DNA of 64,000 nucleotides, taken from assembly GCA_949361645.1 (NCBI GenBank), contig OX442429.1, positions 6,894,290-6,958,289 of the forward strand. Direction: 5' to 3'. The notes under the pieces are model-generated. The model saw only the letters and a program-made list of their open reading frames with translations, had not been told where the DNA came from and made no database searches. Both the position numbers and the translations under genes were made by a program. The DNA is from Spongilla lacustris. Lineage: Eukaryota > Porifera > Demospongiae > Spongillida > Spongillidae. Within the stretch, counting starts at the first letter, position 1. Each line of letters begins with the position of its first letter. This document shows positions 11,758 to 22,442 of this stretch, in pieces.

Positions 11758-12473
11758 CTAACTCTTTTCGTACGGTACTATGAGGTTGTCGGCCGACATG
11801 AGGTCGTATTTCAGTACGTATGCTGAGAAACGCTTGCACAGGTACGTATTGGATTCGAACTCGTCGTACAAGGTGCGGTGGTGATAGTAGGCGTGGGAGA
11901 AGATGCGGTAGATCCGCCTGGCTACGGAGCTCAGGCGTTGTGCGGAAGACTCCTTGACGGAGACGCGACTCGGGAAGTGCTTGTTGCTGTTGAGGAGGGA
12001 CGCGGCGACGTGAAGCGTGTGGAGGGTGTAGTCCAGGGCCGAGCACTCCTTGGGGTTGCGGTGCGCCGCGCAGAGGAAGATCCACTGCTCCGTGGCGGTC
12101 ATCTGGGTGCACAGCTTGGGGTCGCACTCGATCTGGAACCGGACGGCGAGCGTGTTCAGTTCGTTGCAGAACTGCCTGAGGTGTTCGTACTTCCACGAGG
12201 CCTCGTCTTGGCCTGGGGGCATTTCCAAGAGGGCGTCCACGTTTTTGTAGTCTTTCCGAATCATCTGTTGGATGTATTGCTGGCCTGAGAGGGGGCAGTC
12301 GACAAAAGAATATTATTATATATCATTCTGGTATATACACAACGGTCGTATTAAAACTCACCGGCGAGAACTGACTCCATATCGCTAAACTCTTGGTCGG
12401 GCCACGAATACATATCCTTGGCCTTGGTCCCCGGCCTGTTTCGTCGGATCACTGGGGCAGATTCTGTAGCCAT
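11758..12473 (-). CDS. MOB4: MOB4 (phocein) homologue
   Basis: Two exons, 12473-12362 and 12284-11758, give 639 nt and 212 aa, joined in phase across a 77-bp intron with a GTGAGT donor. The N terminus has the family start ([14 protein letters not shown]) and the body is nearly canonical: [20 protein letters not shown], then [17 protein letters not shown], then [15 protein letters not shown] and [10 protein letters not shown]. The Cys/His residues of the MOB zinc site are present. In animals MOB4 is a core subunit of STRIPAK, linking striatin-PP2A to GCKIII kinases. The length is slightly below the usual 225 because the C-terminal tail is short. The FANCB 3' end converges on it and the ANKRD46 start diverges from it. 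Confidence 0.95.
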
Positions 12474-12542
12474 CTTTTCAATGGCTGTGTTTATCGACTG
12501 TTTAACCCTTTGCACTCTAAGAATACAAAGTACCGGACCGAA
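12474..12542. promoter_or_regulatory. shared divergent promoter MOB4 / ANKRD46
   Basis: The start codons of MOB4 (minus) and ANKRD46 (plus) are only 69 bp apart. No TATA or clean CCAAT box is visible. Promoter function is inferred from the arrangement. Confidence 0.55.
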
Positions 12543-13455
12543 ATGGAGGAATGGGGCCGGGAGTTGATCGCAACTATTAACAGTCCAGAGTGCTCATGTG
12601 AGAAAGTTAAGGTTCTTCTCGAGAAGGGAGTCGACCCATGTACTCAATATGGCACACATAACTCCGCTATTGTTCTTAGTGTTGAGAAAAACGATCAAGA
12701 CTTGCTGAAAGTATTACTCACTTACGCTTCAACGGAAGGCTTACAGCGTACAAACGATGAGTACCTTACCCCTCTTATGTTGGCCTCAAAGCTGGGCCAC
12801 GCCGAGTGCTGTGATACCCTGGTTGCGGCCCTGTCGCGCACTATTCCCGACGCTATCAACTTTTCCATCCGAGGAAACACCGCCCTTCTCCTTGCCTGTA
12901 CCGAGGGGCATGATAACATTGCGCAAACCCTGCTGGAGGCTGGCGCTGACCCAAACGCCAGGGATGCGAAAGGACGCTGCCCGGCTCACGTGTGCGCTGT
13001 CCGCGGGAACCTGGAGTTGCTGAAGCAGCTGCGGAGATTTGGAGCCGTCATGGACGTGCGTGACAACCATGGCAACACGCCTATGCACTTCTGCACTCAC
13101 ATTCCCATCCTTGAATACCTACACCGCGAAGGACTCGACCCTTTGGCCAAGTTAGTATTGTGGGGCAAGTATTTGCAACGAGCTGTGATGTGTTAACGTT
13201 TCATGCAGGAATGGTCAGGGTTCCACTCCCTGCGAAATCCTGGAGAGGCTGCAAGTCAACCCTGCAGTAATAAATTTTCTGAGGGCTCTTGGACCGCGCA
13301 CCAATGACCAAGGGCTTGTTAGCGGTGCCAGGCGACTGTTGAATGCCATTGTTGAGGACTTGGGATGGAGGGCTGTTTTCTTCGTTCTTATCGTCATTGC
13401 TTTCGTTGCTTGGCAGATGGCTGTTTTTCTGCATGGCTCACCCTTCCCAACTTGA
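12543..13455 (+). CDS. ANKRD46: ANKRD46 homologue, ankyrin repeats + C-terminal anchor
   Basis: Two exons, 12543-13150 and 13209-13455, give 855 nt and 284 aa. The start ATG at 12543 is chosen over an upstream in-frame extension that would run into MOB4 exon 1. Several ankyrin repeats follow one another ([65 protein letters not shown]). The C-terminal block [19 protein letters not shown] is a membrane anchor that aligns with the end of vertebrate ANKRD46 (the EDLG motif just before the TM is shared). Vertebrate ANKRD46 is about 228 aa; here the N terminus carries an extra repeat. Its molecular role is poorly known, so only membrane location by tail anchoring is inferred. Confidence 0.82.
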
Positions 13456-13465
13456 TGACCATTGA

Positions 13466-13467
<2 letters not shown>

Positions 13468-13507
<40 letters not shown>

Positions 13508-13560
13508 AGTGTGTGTATGTGTGTGTGTTACAAGTGTTGTGTTGTGTGTGTCATCACTTT
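13468..13560. repeat. (GT)n tract
   Basis: GT-rich microsatellite directly after the ANKRD46 stop, in its presumed 3' UTR. Confidence 0.85.
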
Positions 13561-13861
13561 ATGATTACTGCTCCGCATTTCATCGGATGCCGTGACGTGA
13601 GCGCGTGGCCTGTGAACGCACACGTTCGATCGAACTTTACAGCGGGGATCAGCTACGGGAACTCGGTTAGCGATGAAAACAAATTAGTATATGTACATGT
13701 AGCTCAATTATTTTAGCAACCAACCGCTTCCATATATGGCCATGTACATGTAAGCGCGTTTGTAGCTTTTGAATTTAATCAGAAGCAGAGCCACAATAAC
13801 ATCCCGATAAGCCGATCCCCACTGTAAGATACATGTAGTATTTTAATATTCTAGGTGGAAA

Positions 13862-13867
13862 AATAAA
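13862..13867 (+). terminator. possible ANKRD46 polyA signal
   Basis: AATAAA about 406 bp after the ANKRD46 stop and 71 bp before the CCDC138 start codon. If used, the two same-strand genes are almost abutting. Confidence 0.4.
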
Positions 13868-13937
13868 TTGACGTGACCACATGTAATCAAAGTTAATCAT
13901 TCAAAATGCGCGCGCGCGGGAGCAGCTGCAGGATCAC

Positions 13938-16065
13938 ATGGTCTACGGATATATGCAACAAGAGCAAGAACTCACAGGAGGTGAAATCCAGATGCCTCCC
14001 TGTAGCTCGAGTGGTGAAGAACCTAATAACTCTGGTTCGACTAGCGATGATGAACGCGACCAACAAGTATTTGTATATAAGGAGCTTTCGGCTATCAGAA
14101 AAAGCATAAAGGCGAGTCTCCCGCATCATAGTACCGGCCTGTATTTTTGCTTGCTTGTCCTTCCTCTCATCTTCATCCTCTTATTCCCTCTCTCAACACA
14201 CGCGCACATCAGGAACAATCTCGGCAGCAACAAGCGAGGTGTACTGAACTGGAAAATTGGTCTGCCGAGCTGCAAGAGTTAGCGACTCGTCTCCAGGCCA
14301 AGGAAAAGAGCCTGAAAATCCGCGAAGAGTGCGTAGCGGCAACGGAGCAGCTGGCTTGTGAGGCCCATGACTCCATGATCCTCTTCATGAAGGAAGAGAT
14401 ATCCCATTGTGCCGAAGATCTGCAGAAGGTGAATGGAGCCATTTGCCCCGGTGAAAATTTGGCTGCATCTAATGCTGTTGTGATCAGGTGGACATCCCAC
14501 AACTGAAGGCAGCCTTGAGGGAGAAGACAAAAGAGAACCTTCGTATCACCAGCTCGTATGAAGCACTCAAGCGTGCTAATGAGGACCTGCGCAGACAGGT
14601 GTGTGAGCAGTTTGTACATTTGGCCGTTGCCACGCACTGTTCCTGTACAGCTCCAAGAAGCTGTGGACAGGAATGGCCACTTGGAACTGCAGAAGAAAAG
14701 CTTGCAGAGAAGGCTAACTGTCTCGCTGAGAAAGAATGAGCAGCTGTTGCCCACCAAGCCCCATAGTCCTGCTGTGTCGGAGCAAGTACCAAAAGCACCT
14801 CTCCAACCCTCACAGACACCCAGAGCACCCACCCCCACTAAGGTACTCATGATTTTGAATACATTTACCTGGGTATTATATACATGTATACGCAGCAGGA
14901 TTACACACTTATACAATAAATCTAATACTGATCTATACACTATCTCTTACTACACTTCTACCTGGGTATTTACTTTGTCATGTTGCTTACTTGATTCCTT
15001 CTGTTCTCTTTTGCTCTCACTTTCAATGACTACATCTTTTCCTTCCACACCTCATCTCCTATCTCATCCCCTACACCCCCTTGCCCATATGTTTCTTCTA
15101 CCTTCCAACTCCTTCCCCCACACCTCCTCACACACCTACTCCTTCCCCCCACACTCCTCACCACACACCTCACAGCCAGGAGTACCTACTTCCACGTACT
15201 GTGAGCTGCTGGGTGTGGCCCTGGGGTGGGTGTGCCATCTACACTCGGCTGTGCCAGTGAGTGCTGAGCAGATGTGGGGCAGGTCCCGGCAGGTCTGCCT
15301 AAGGCTTCTCCCCCCACTGGCTGAGGTGCTTCCGGAGGCAGCCGCAATGAGCCAAGAGGGGCAGCTGTCGTACCTGGAGTTCATACGCTGGGCCTTGTCA
15401 AACCTTGGTGGAGGGAGACAGGTACTTGCGGCGGGAGGGGGGGGAGGGGGGGGCTGCTCTGGTGATATAGGACATACACATTCATGCAACTACACATCAC
15501 ACATATGCATGCACATAATATAATACACATGTCCACATGCACATAATCACACACATATCCACATGCACATAATCACACATGTCCACACCATATCACACAT
15601 GCACACACATATCCACATGCACATGTAATCACACATGTCCACACCATATCACACATGCACATATCACACATGCACACACATATCCACATGCACATGTAAT
15701 CACACATGTCCACACCATATCACACATGCACATATCACACATCCACGCACACATCCACACACACACATCACACATGTCTCCACATGTACATGTAACAGCA
15801 AAGGATCATGTTGGCACCGTCACTGCGCAGGATAGGGGAGGAGGTGTATCACCAAGGAAACCCATTTGCAGTTGACATGACTAGGAGGTCCGAGGCTCTG
15901 CCCTCAAGCCACACCTCTTGGCATCAGACCAAGGGATCCTTCATGTGCAGTCCAGAGCTCCGTGTAAAAGTACTTTCTTGTCTTGTGGTCCTCTCCACAC
16001 TCACCAGGGTAGACTGTCTAGCTAACGTGATGGACACTTTGAAGATAGAGCTAAAGGAAGATGTG

Positions 16066-16096
<31 letters not shown>

Positions 16097-17370
16097 TGTG
16101 GGTGTGGGTGTGTGTGGGTGGGTGGGTGGGTGGGTGGGTGTGGGTGTGTGGGTGTGTGTGTGTATTTGTTGCTGTACATGTGCATGTGTGTTGCATTGGA
16201 CTTTGGCCATTGACTAATGTTGTAGGCCTGCATCGATTATATGGTTCTGCTACTGTGGCTGTGTATAGCATACATACCCAACCCTCATGCTGACATGTGT
16301 ACATGCCTTGGGCAATGATGTCGTTTGCTCCAGTTTGGTGATTTGACCTCAGGCATTAGGTATCACTTATCTCTCCTCCCCAGGCCAAGGAAGTATTCCT
16401 TGATTACAGTGGAGTGGACACCTTGATTTCTTTCTTGAAGCCCCAGAGCAGAGCACTGTGGAGCCATGTCGCCGATGTCCATCTCCAGTTGAGTGTGGAG
16501 TCAGGTTTGTGGATTGATGGGTGGGTGGGGGGCGGGGGGAGGGGGAGTGCATCTGAAGGATTTCCTTTGCAACATGGTGTAGTATGTAGGTATGTGGTGT
16601 TCCTTCATATGCGTACATCAGTATTTTCAGTGTAGATGCATCTGGTGAGGCAGTTATATATTTTCTACTACAGCAATGCTGCCACGCTTCCTTGCTGCAT
16701 GTAGCTGTAAGGCGTGGTTTGCTGCTGTTGCATTTCTGCTAAAAGAAGGAAAGATGGTTGGAGCCATTCTGGAGAAGCTTAGTATCGTGTTACAGAAACT
16801 GTCCAAAATGAAGTATGTTCCCCTCCCGCATCCTGTTATGTACACACAAATACCCCTGTCATTGGATACGTGTGTTCAATAAGAAAGGAATTCTAAAAAT
16901 GGTTGTATTATTGATTATGCATTTAGGAACTCATATACACTGTCACAGTTATATTTTTGTGGTGTGTTGACACACCTTCAGTGGTAATAGTTTTTTTGAC
17001 CTGTAATTTACGACATAAACATCGTGTTCAATTTTAAAAATGAATAGAAGCCACGGCTTTTAGTTGATACAATACCACAGCTCTCCAACATCCTATTTAG
17101 CTCTCCAACATCCTATTTGGATAGGCATGCATTTGTAATGCTACTCTCTCTCTTGCTTCCTTCTTTTTGATAATTATGGTTCACAATTTACTTCCTATGC
17201 TCACTGATTTTCCTTTGGCACACATGTATTTCTGTAGGAGCACAAGACCGCTCTTTGAAACCTTCCACCTTGCCTCATTGATTGAAGAAGCACTGAGAAC
17301 ATACGCCCACTCAGATGGTCCCTTCTTGTGCCTAAACCTGCGATCAGTACTGGTTAATATCAGCGATTGA
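13938..17370 (+). CDS. CCDC138: CCDC138 homologue
   Basis: Nine coding exons: 13938-14111, 14213-14428, 14488-14598, 14651-14842, 15176-15421, 15799-16065, 16384-16504, 16674-16812, 17238-17370. They total 1599 nt, 532 aa, all phases consistent. After an acidic/Ser-rich start comes a coiled coil (ELENWSAELQELATRLQAKE; LKAALREKTKENLRI). Then a Pro-rich linker and the conserved helical C-terminal domain (LRRIGEEVY; SCLVVLSTLTRVDCLANVMD; LEKLSIVLQKLSKMK; FLCLNLRSVLVNISD), which matches vertebrate CCDC138. CCDC138 is a centriolar-satellite/cilium-associated protein in vertebrates; that role is by homology. Intron 1 is GC-AG (AAAG/GCGAGT). An ATG at 13906 in another frame overlaps the start and could act as an upstream ORF. 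Confidence 0.88.
15465..15790. repeat. CACA/CATATCCACATG satellite in CCDC138 intron
   Basis: Irregular repeats of cacatatccacatgcacat and cacatgtccacaccatat fill the intron before the CCDC138 exon at 15799. Confidence 0.85.
16066..16165. repeat. (GT)n / GGGT tract forming a 5' splice site
   Basis: The GT repeat begins exactly at the CCDC138 exon-6 donor (16066), so the donor itself is the first unit of the microsatellite. Confidence 0.8.
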
Positions 17371-17469
17371 TTTGCCATCCTTGTCTCCATTACCCCTCTC
17401 CCTTTCCTCCCCACCACCCCTCTCCCTTCCCTCCCCACCCCCCGCTGCACCCACTCTTCCCTCCATCCT

Positions 17470-17475
17470 TTTATT
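17470..17475 (-). terminator. polyA signal of the FERM gene
   Basis: AATAAA on the minus strand 77 bp after the FERM-gene stop (17552), within the short spacer shared with the CCDC138 3' end. Confidence 0.5.
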
Positions 17476-17551
17476 GTTCCCCTTTTTCCTGGTTTCATCA
17501 ACATTTCTTGTTATTCACATACTCATATAAATATTTTGAAATGGTAGTACG

Positions 17552-20500
17552 TTATACGTGGGGTGTTATCACTTCATATGCGTGAGGTTTTTCTGGATGG
17601 GCTTCTCCCAGACTGTTGTCTATGAGGTCTGCGGAGAGGGTGCTGTACACACCTCCCCCCATCACTGGCTCGTAGTCACCAGATGTGGGTAAGGTGCAGG
17701 GTGGGTGGTGGGCAGGGAAGTGCTGTAGGACATCGTACTCAGCCATAGACGACTCCTCCACACACAGCAGTTCTTCATACACTGTTGGGGGGGGGGGGGG
17801 GGAGAGGGATGGAATTAAGGAAAGCAAAGGAAGCATTCCTGGGATTATTAAGGAGGGATGAGGCATAAAATTATGGGGAGGTTGTACAGAGAAACATTAT
17901 CTGTTGCCACACTTACATCGTTCAGCCAAGTTTGGGTCTTGTTCATAATTTTGAGCTATGCCGGGGTCATGTTTGGGCTGTTTCCAGTACAAGTCATCGA
18001 GGGACATTGTTATATGCACAACAGTAAGGGGAATTAAGAGGCGTGGCCAAAAAGGCTTACCTTGCTGACGATTGAGTCAACATTGAAATCGATAAGTTCA
18101 GTCATCCAGTTGCCCTGATTGGTCTTCACTGGGTAGCTGCTGTCTGCAAAGTGCTGTTGATGTGTGCTAATTAGAATAGGAAGCAACACAACACACAACT
18201 TTACCAGCATGAGTGTCTTTGAGCCAAATCCCCAGTTCTGGATGACTTGATATGGCCACATGTCCAGAATCTAAATGTCAATGCAGTGATGAAAAGGATT
18301 ATACCCATATTAGCAAGATATGTGTGTGTATGTATGTGTGTGTGTGCGTGTGTGTGTGTGTGCATTTTGCTTCGTGTGTGTACATTTCTCCTCTGTTGCC
18401 AAGTTTATACCGCTGACTCATCACTTACAGAAACAACATGCACACACACACACACTCACACACACACACTCACACACACACACACACACACTCACACACA
18501 TACACACCCACACCCTGGGGAAATGGGCACGTCTGCTCTCCACCCACCTCCTTTGTCTTCGGATCTACCCTAACCACTCCATCATGGTTGATTCCTATTA
18601 AGATGGGTGTTAGCTTGTTGTTCAGTAAGGCACGCTGTTTAACTTCCTGTTAGGGGCAGAGATAAAGAGTGGCTCATCTTGCTGACACACATACTTCCCT
18701 TTGTTACATCACTTCCCTAAAGTTGTTACATCACTTCCTTTTGTTACATCAAACATTGCACATATGATCCAAGTTTTACATCAACATCTACTAGTAACTC
18801 TTACTTCAAATGCCATTGTTGTTCCAGTTTTAAAAAAAGAGATAACCATAATTATATTACAATATAACTGCACTGAGCAGCACATAAACATTCCAGGGAG
18901 ATGGATGCTGTGGTGAACATGTGCAGTGATGTATGTAAGGTGAGCAATTTTGCATTTTAAAAGTAAATGATTTCAGTGGCTGGAAAACACCCTTCCCATT
19001 ACCTTTCCCCTTACCTCACACCCCCTTCACCCTTACCTCATACCACCTTCCCCCTTACCTCACACCCCCTTCACCCTTACCTCATACCACCTTCACCCTT
19101 ACCTCATACCACCTTCACCCTTACCTCATACCACCTTCACCCTTACCTCACACCCCCTTCACCCTTACCTCATACCACCTTCACCCTTACCTCATACCAC
19201 CTTCACCCTTACCTCATACCACCTTCACCCTTACTCATACCACCTTCCCCCTTACCTCATACCCCCTTCACCCTTACCTCATACCACCTTCACCCTTACC
19301 TCACACCACCTTCACCCTTACCTCATACCACCTTCCCCGGGCTTACCTCATACCCCCTTCCCTTACCTCACACCCTCTTCCCTTACCTTGCATGGGAAGA
19401 AGATGGTGTTGTGTGTGGGCAGCCCTTGGCAGATCTGGATGTAGCTCTCCTGGGCCTCCTTCAGTGTGTACTCTCTGTACTGCTGGTGCTCTGCATGGAC
19501 CTTGTCTGCCACTCCCCTCACAAAGGAGTACTCATAAGAAACAAAGTCCTCAGCACTAGAGAGTGAGGAGGATGGGAGGGAGGAGGATGGGAGGAAGGAG
19601 GGAGGGAGGAGGATGGGAGGGAGGGAGGAGGATGGGAGGGAGGGAGGAGGATGGGAGGGAGGGAGGAGGATGGGAGGGAGGGAGGAGGATGGGAGGGGGG
19701 AGGATGGGAGGGAGGGAGGAGGATGGGAGGGAGGGAGGGTGGGAGGAGGATGGGAGGGAGGGAGGAGGATGGGAGGGAGGGAGGAGGATGGGAGGGAGGG
19801 AGGGAGGAGGATGGGAGGGAGGAGGATGGGAGGGAGGAGGATGGGAGGGAGGAGGATGGGAGGGAGGAGGATGGGAGGGAGGAGGATGGGAGGGGGAGGA
19901 GGATGGGAGGGAGGGGAGGAGGATGGGAGGGAGGGAGGGAGGAGGGATGGGAGGGAGGAGGAGGATGGGAGGGAGGAGGGAGGAATGGGAGGGAGGAGGA
20001 TGGGAGGGAGGGTGGAGGGTGGGAAAGAGGAGGGTGGGGGAGGGAAGGGAGGGGGAGGGGAGGAGGGAGAGAGGAGGGTGGGGGGAGGGAAGAAGGGAGG
20101 AGGGTAGGAGGGAGGAGGGAGGGAGGAGGCAGATGAACTCATGCACCAGCTATTATCACAAACCCCACATACATAAACATTCCTACACAAAACCTTTCAC
20201 ATCCATCCACTAGCACAAATCATCACCTAAACATCATCACCTAAACATGACAGGGATTAGCACACATCACCACACCACCACTGGTACACACCACCTTAGC
20301 ATACCATCCACTACCACCCATCATCACCTTACCACACCATCATATGTACCTTACCTACACAGCTCTATCACAGAGTCTGTCTCATTCCGGTCTAAGATGC
20401 ACACCTGGTAATGCAGTGCTGCAAGCTGCAAATCAGCGATAATTACTCCTTGCACCTGGTGGCAGACATTTTGGTTTGCCTACCTTCACAGCATCATGGA

Positions 20501-21926
20501 GGGAACAAGGCTGAGTGCCCTGCACTATCCCAGTTGAGTACTGGAGGGAGGGGGGGGGGGGGGGGGGCAAGGGTAGGTCCAATAAAAATGTATCTCTTCT
20601 CCCCCTATCTCCTCCCTCCCCTTCTCTCATCCTTGTCCCTCCCTCTCCCTCATCCCATTTCCCTTTCTCCCACACTGCACTCAATCCCCTCTCCTCTCTA
20701 CGCTAGCTCCTCTCCCTCCCCCTTTCCCCCCTCCCCCCTCTCCTCCCCCTCTCCATACTCTGCATCTTCAATTTTCTCACTCTGTGGCCTCACCTTATAA
20801 AATTGAATCCACTCAGGTGGATTGGGTGGTTCTAATCGAAGTCTTTCAGAACACAATGCATTTTTCCTAACCCAGAGGGGGATAAGTCATGACCAAGCTT
20901 AACGAAGTCTGTTACTTACCTCAGAGCTAATATCCTTGTTGAATGCACCCCCTGTTTGTAGAGAGACTGCTCTGGGTCCAGCAACACAGCATTAGCGCCT
21001 TGCTCTACGGAATGAAGACCAGGGGGTGGAGTGAGAAGGGGCAAAAGGGGGTGGAGTGGGAAGGGGTACTAGGGGTGGAGTGAGAAGGGGCACTAGGGGT
21101 GGAGTGAGAAGGGGCACTAGGGGTGGAGTGAGAAGGGGCACTAGGGGGTGGAGTGAGAAGGGGCACTAGGAGTGGAGTGAGAAGGGGCACTAGGGGGTGG
21201 AGTGAGAAGGGGCACTAGGGGGTGGAGTGAGAGGGGGCACTAGGGGGTGGAGTGAGAGGGGCACTAGGGGGTGGAGTGAGAAGGGGCACTAGGGGTGGAG
21301 TGGAAGGGCACTAGGGGTGGAGTGAGAAGGGGCACTAGGGGGTGGAGTGGGAAGGGGTACTAGGGGGTGGAGTGAGAAGGGGCACTAGGGGGTGAGTGAG
21401 AAGGGCACTGGGGGTGGAGTGAGAAGGGGCACTGGGGGTGGAGTGGGAAGGGGCACTAGGGGGTGGAGTGAGAAGGGGCACTGGGGGGTGGAGTGAGAAG
21501 GGGCACTAGGGGGTGGAGTGGGAAGGGGCACTAGGGGTGGAGTGGGAAGGGGCACTAGGGGGTGGAGTGGGAAGGGGCACTAGAGGGTGGAGTGGGAAGG
21601 AGCACTAGGGGGTGGAGTGAGAAGGGGCACTAGGGGGGTGGAGTGAGAAGGGGCACTAGGGGGTGGAGTGAGAAGGGGCACTAGGGGGTGGAGTGGGAAG
21701 GGGCATTAGGGGGGTGGAGTGGGAAGGGGCACTAGGGGTGGAGTGAGGAGGGGCACTAGGGGGTGGAGTGGGAAGGGGTACTAGGGGGTGGAGTGAGAGG
21801 GGCACTAGGGGGTGGAGTGGGAAGGAGGTGGGAAGGAGCGGCACTAGGGGGGTGGAGCTCTCACATACCTGGAAGCAAGATGCAAGTTCGTTCTCCCATC
21901 ACATCAAAAACTGCCTCCCCTCCCTC
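17552..21926 (-). CDS. FERM-domain protein, talin-head-like, with Tyr-motif tail (5' end missing)
   Basis: Eleven exons (minus): 21926-21869, 21004-20920, 20866-20794, 20540-20484, 20425-20355, 19555-19387, 18646-18548, 18270-18205, 18153-18061, 17977-17917, 17781-17552. They give 1062 nt (353 aa plus stop), all phases fitting. The exon(s) encoding the start lie in or beside the N gap. Order: end of a ubiquitin-like F1; F2 (PCSLHDAVKLAALHYQ; YTLKEAQESYIQICQGLP); F3/PTB lobe (LTPILIGINHDGVVRVDPKT, KEILDMWPYQVIQNWGF, NWMTELIDFNVDSI). F2-F3 resemble talin most, but no talin rod follows. Instead the last 76 residues carry five Tyr-x-x-hydrophobic motifs (YEEL, YDVL, YEPV, YSTL, YEVI). FERM lobes typically bind membrane phosphoinositides and receptor tails. 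I cannot assign a named orthologue. Confidence 0.75.
18320..18362. repeat. (GT)n tract
   Basis: GT-rich microsatellite in the FERM-gene intron upstream of exon 18270-18205. Confidence 0.8.
18438..18512. repeat. (CA)n tract
   Basis: CA/CTCACA microsatellite in the same FERM-gene intron as the GT tract; the two could pair as inverted GT/CA arms in the transcript. Confidence 0.8.
18988..19385 (-). repeat. 22-bp minisatellite made of 5' splice-site-like units
   Basis: About 18 units of roughly 22 bp (plus-strand core ccttcacccttacctcatac). On the transcribed minus strand each unit reads ATGAGGTAAGGGTGAAGG, a near-consensus donor. The array starts at the true donor of the FERM exon ending at 19387. 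Confidence 0.85.
19561..20130. repeat. GGGAGGAGGAT G-rich minisatellite
   Basis: 570 bp of gggagggaggaggat-type units ending 6 bp from the FERM exon-6 acceptor (19556). On the transcribed strand it forms an extended CCTCCC polypyrimidine tract. On the other strand it has strong G-quadruplex potential. Confidence 0.9.
20550..20567. repeat. 18-bp poly-G run
   Basis: Homopolymer G just upstream (on the gene strand, poly-C) of the FERM acceptor at 20541, acting as part of the pyrimidine tract. Confidence 0.85.
21013..21855. repeat. ~25-bp minisatellite, ~33 copies
   Basis: Units gggcactagggggtggagtgag with ggaa/gaga variants and occasional indels. They fill the FERM intron between its two most 5' visible exons. 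Confidence 0.9.
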
Positions 21927-21969
21927 CTAAAGGCACCACAAGAAGTGAGGTGATGTCAGGAAGAAGTGG

Positions 21970-22137
21970 CATACACACATGTACACATGTATGATGCATA
22001 CACACATGTACACATGTATGATGCATACACACATGTACACATGTATGATGCATACACACATGTACACATGTATGATGCATACACACATGTACACATGTAT
22101 GATGCATACACACATGTACACATGTATGATGCATACA
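21970..22137. repeat. 27-bp minisatellite, 6 perfect copies
   Basis: Six identical units containing acacatgtacacatgt, an internally palindromic core, next to the assembly gap. More copies may be hidden in the gap. Confidence 0.9.
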
Positions 22138-22169
22138 CTTGACACCAGGAAAACAACACATGCTTTCGT

Positions 22170-22369
22170 NNNNNNNNNNNNNNNNNNNNNNNNNNNNNNN
22201 NNNNNNNNNNNNNNNNNNNNNNNNNNNNNNNNNNNNNNNNNNNNNNNNNNNNNNNNNNNNNNNNNNNNNNNNNNNNNNNNNNNNNNNNNNNNNNNNNNNN
22301 NNNNNNNNNNNNNNNNNNNNNNNNNNNNNNNNNNNNNNNNNNNNNNNNNNNNNNNNNNNNNNNNNNNNN
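22170..22369. other. assembly gap (200 N)
   Basis: Exactly 200 N, a conventional scaffold-gap size, so true length is unknown. It probably hides the first exon(s) of the FERM gene and more of the 27-bp repeat. Confidence 0.99.
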
Positions 22370-22442
22370 CATTTCCATGCGTGGGAAGTCAACAACATAT
22401 CCCGTGGCCGCGCCTACTAGCCACGCCTTCCAAGGTCCCGCA
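22370..22442. promoter_or_regulatory. CORO7 5' region, possible divergent promoter
   Basis: 73 bp between the gap and the CORO7 ATG. It contains a GTGGC...GCCAC inverted pair and CACGCC boxes on both strands. A minus-strand ATG at 22378 (M-E-M into the gap) could be the FERM start, which would leave 64 bp between starts. This is inference. Confidence 0.4.

Noticed and set aside
11462..12196. 244-residue minus-strand ORF overlapping MOB4
   Set aside because: Shadow frame of MOB4 exon 2, which has an unambiguous family match in another frame.
12393..12542. Upstream in-frame extension of ANKRD46
   Set aside because: It reads antisense through MOB4 exon 1 and shows no family similarity; the ATG at 12543 is preferred.
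19363..20190. 275-residue Pro/Ser minus-strand ORF
   Set aside because: Only its last part (19555-19387) is a true FERM exon; the rest is the GGGAGGAGGAT array acting as intron.
21970..22137. CRISPR-like regular repeats (27-bp units)
   Set aside because: No unique spacers between units and a eukaryotic context; it is a plain minisatellite.
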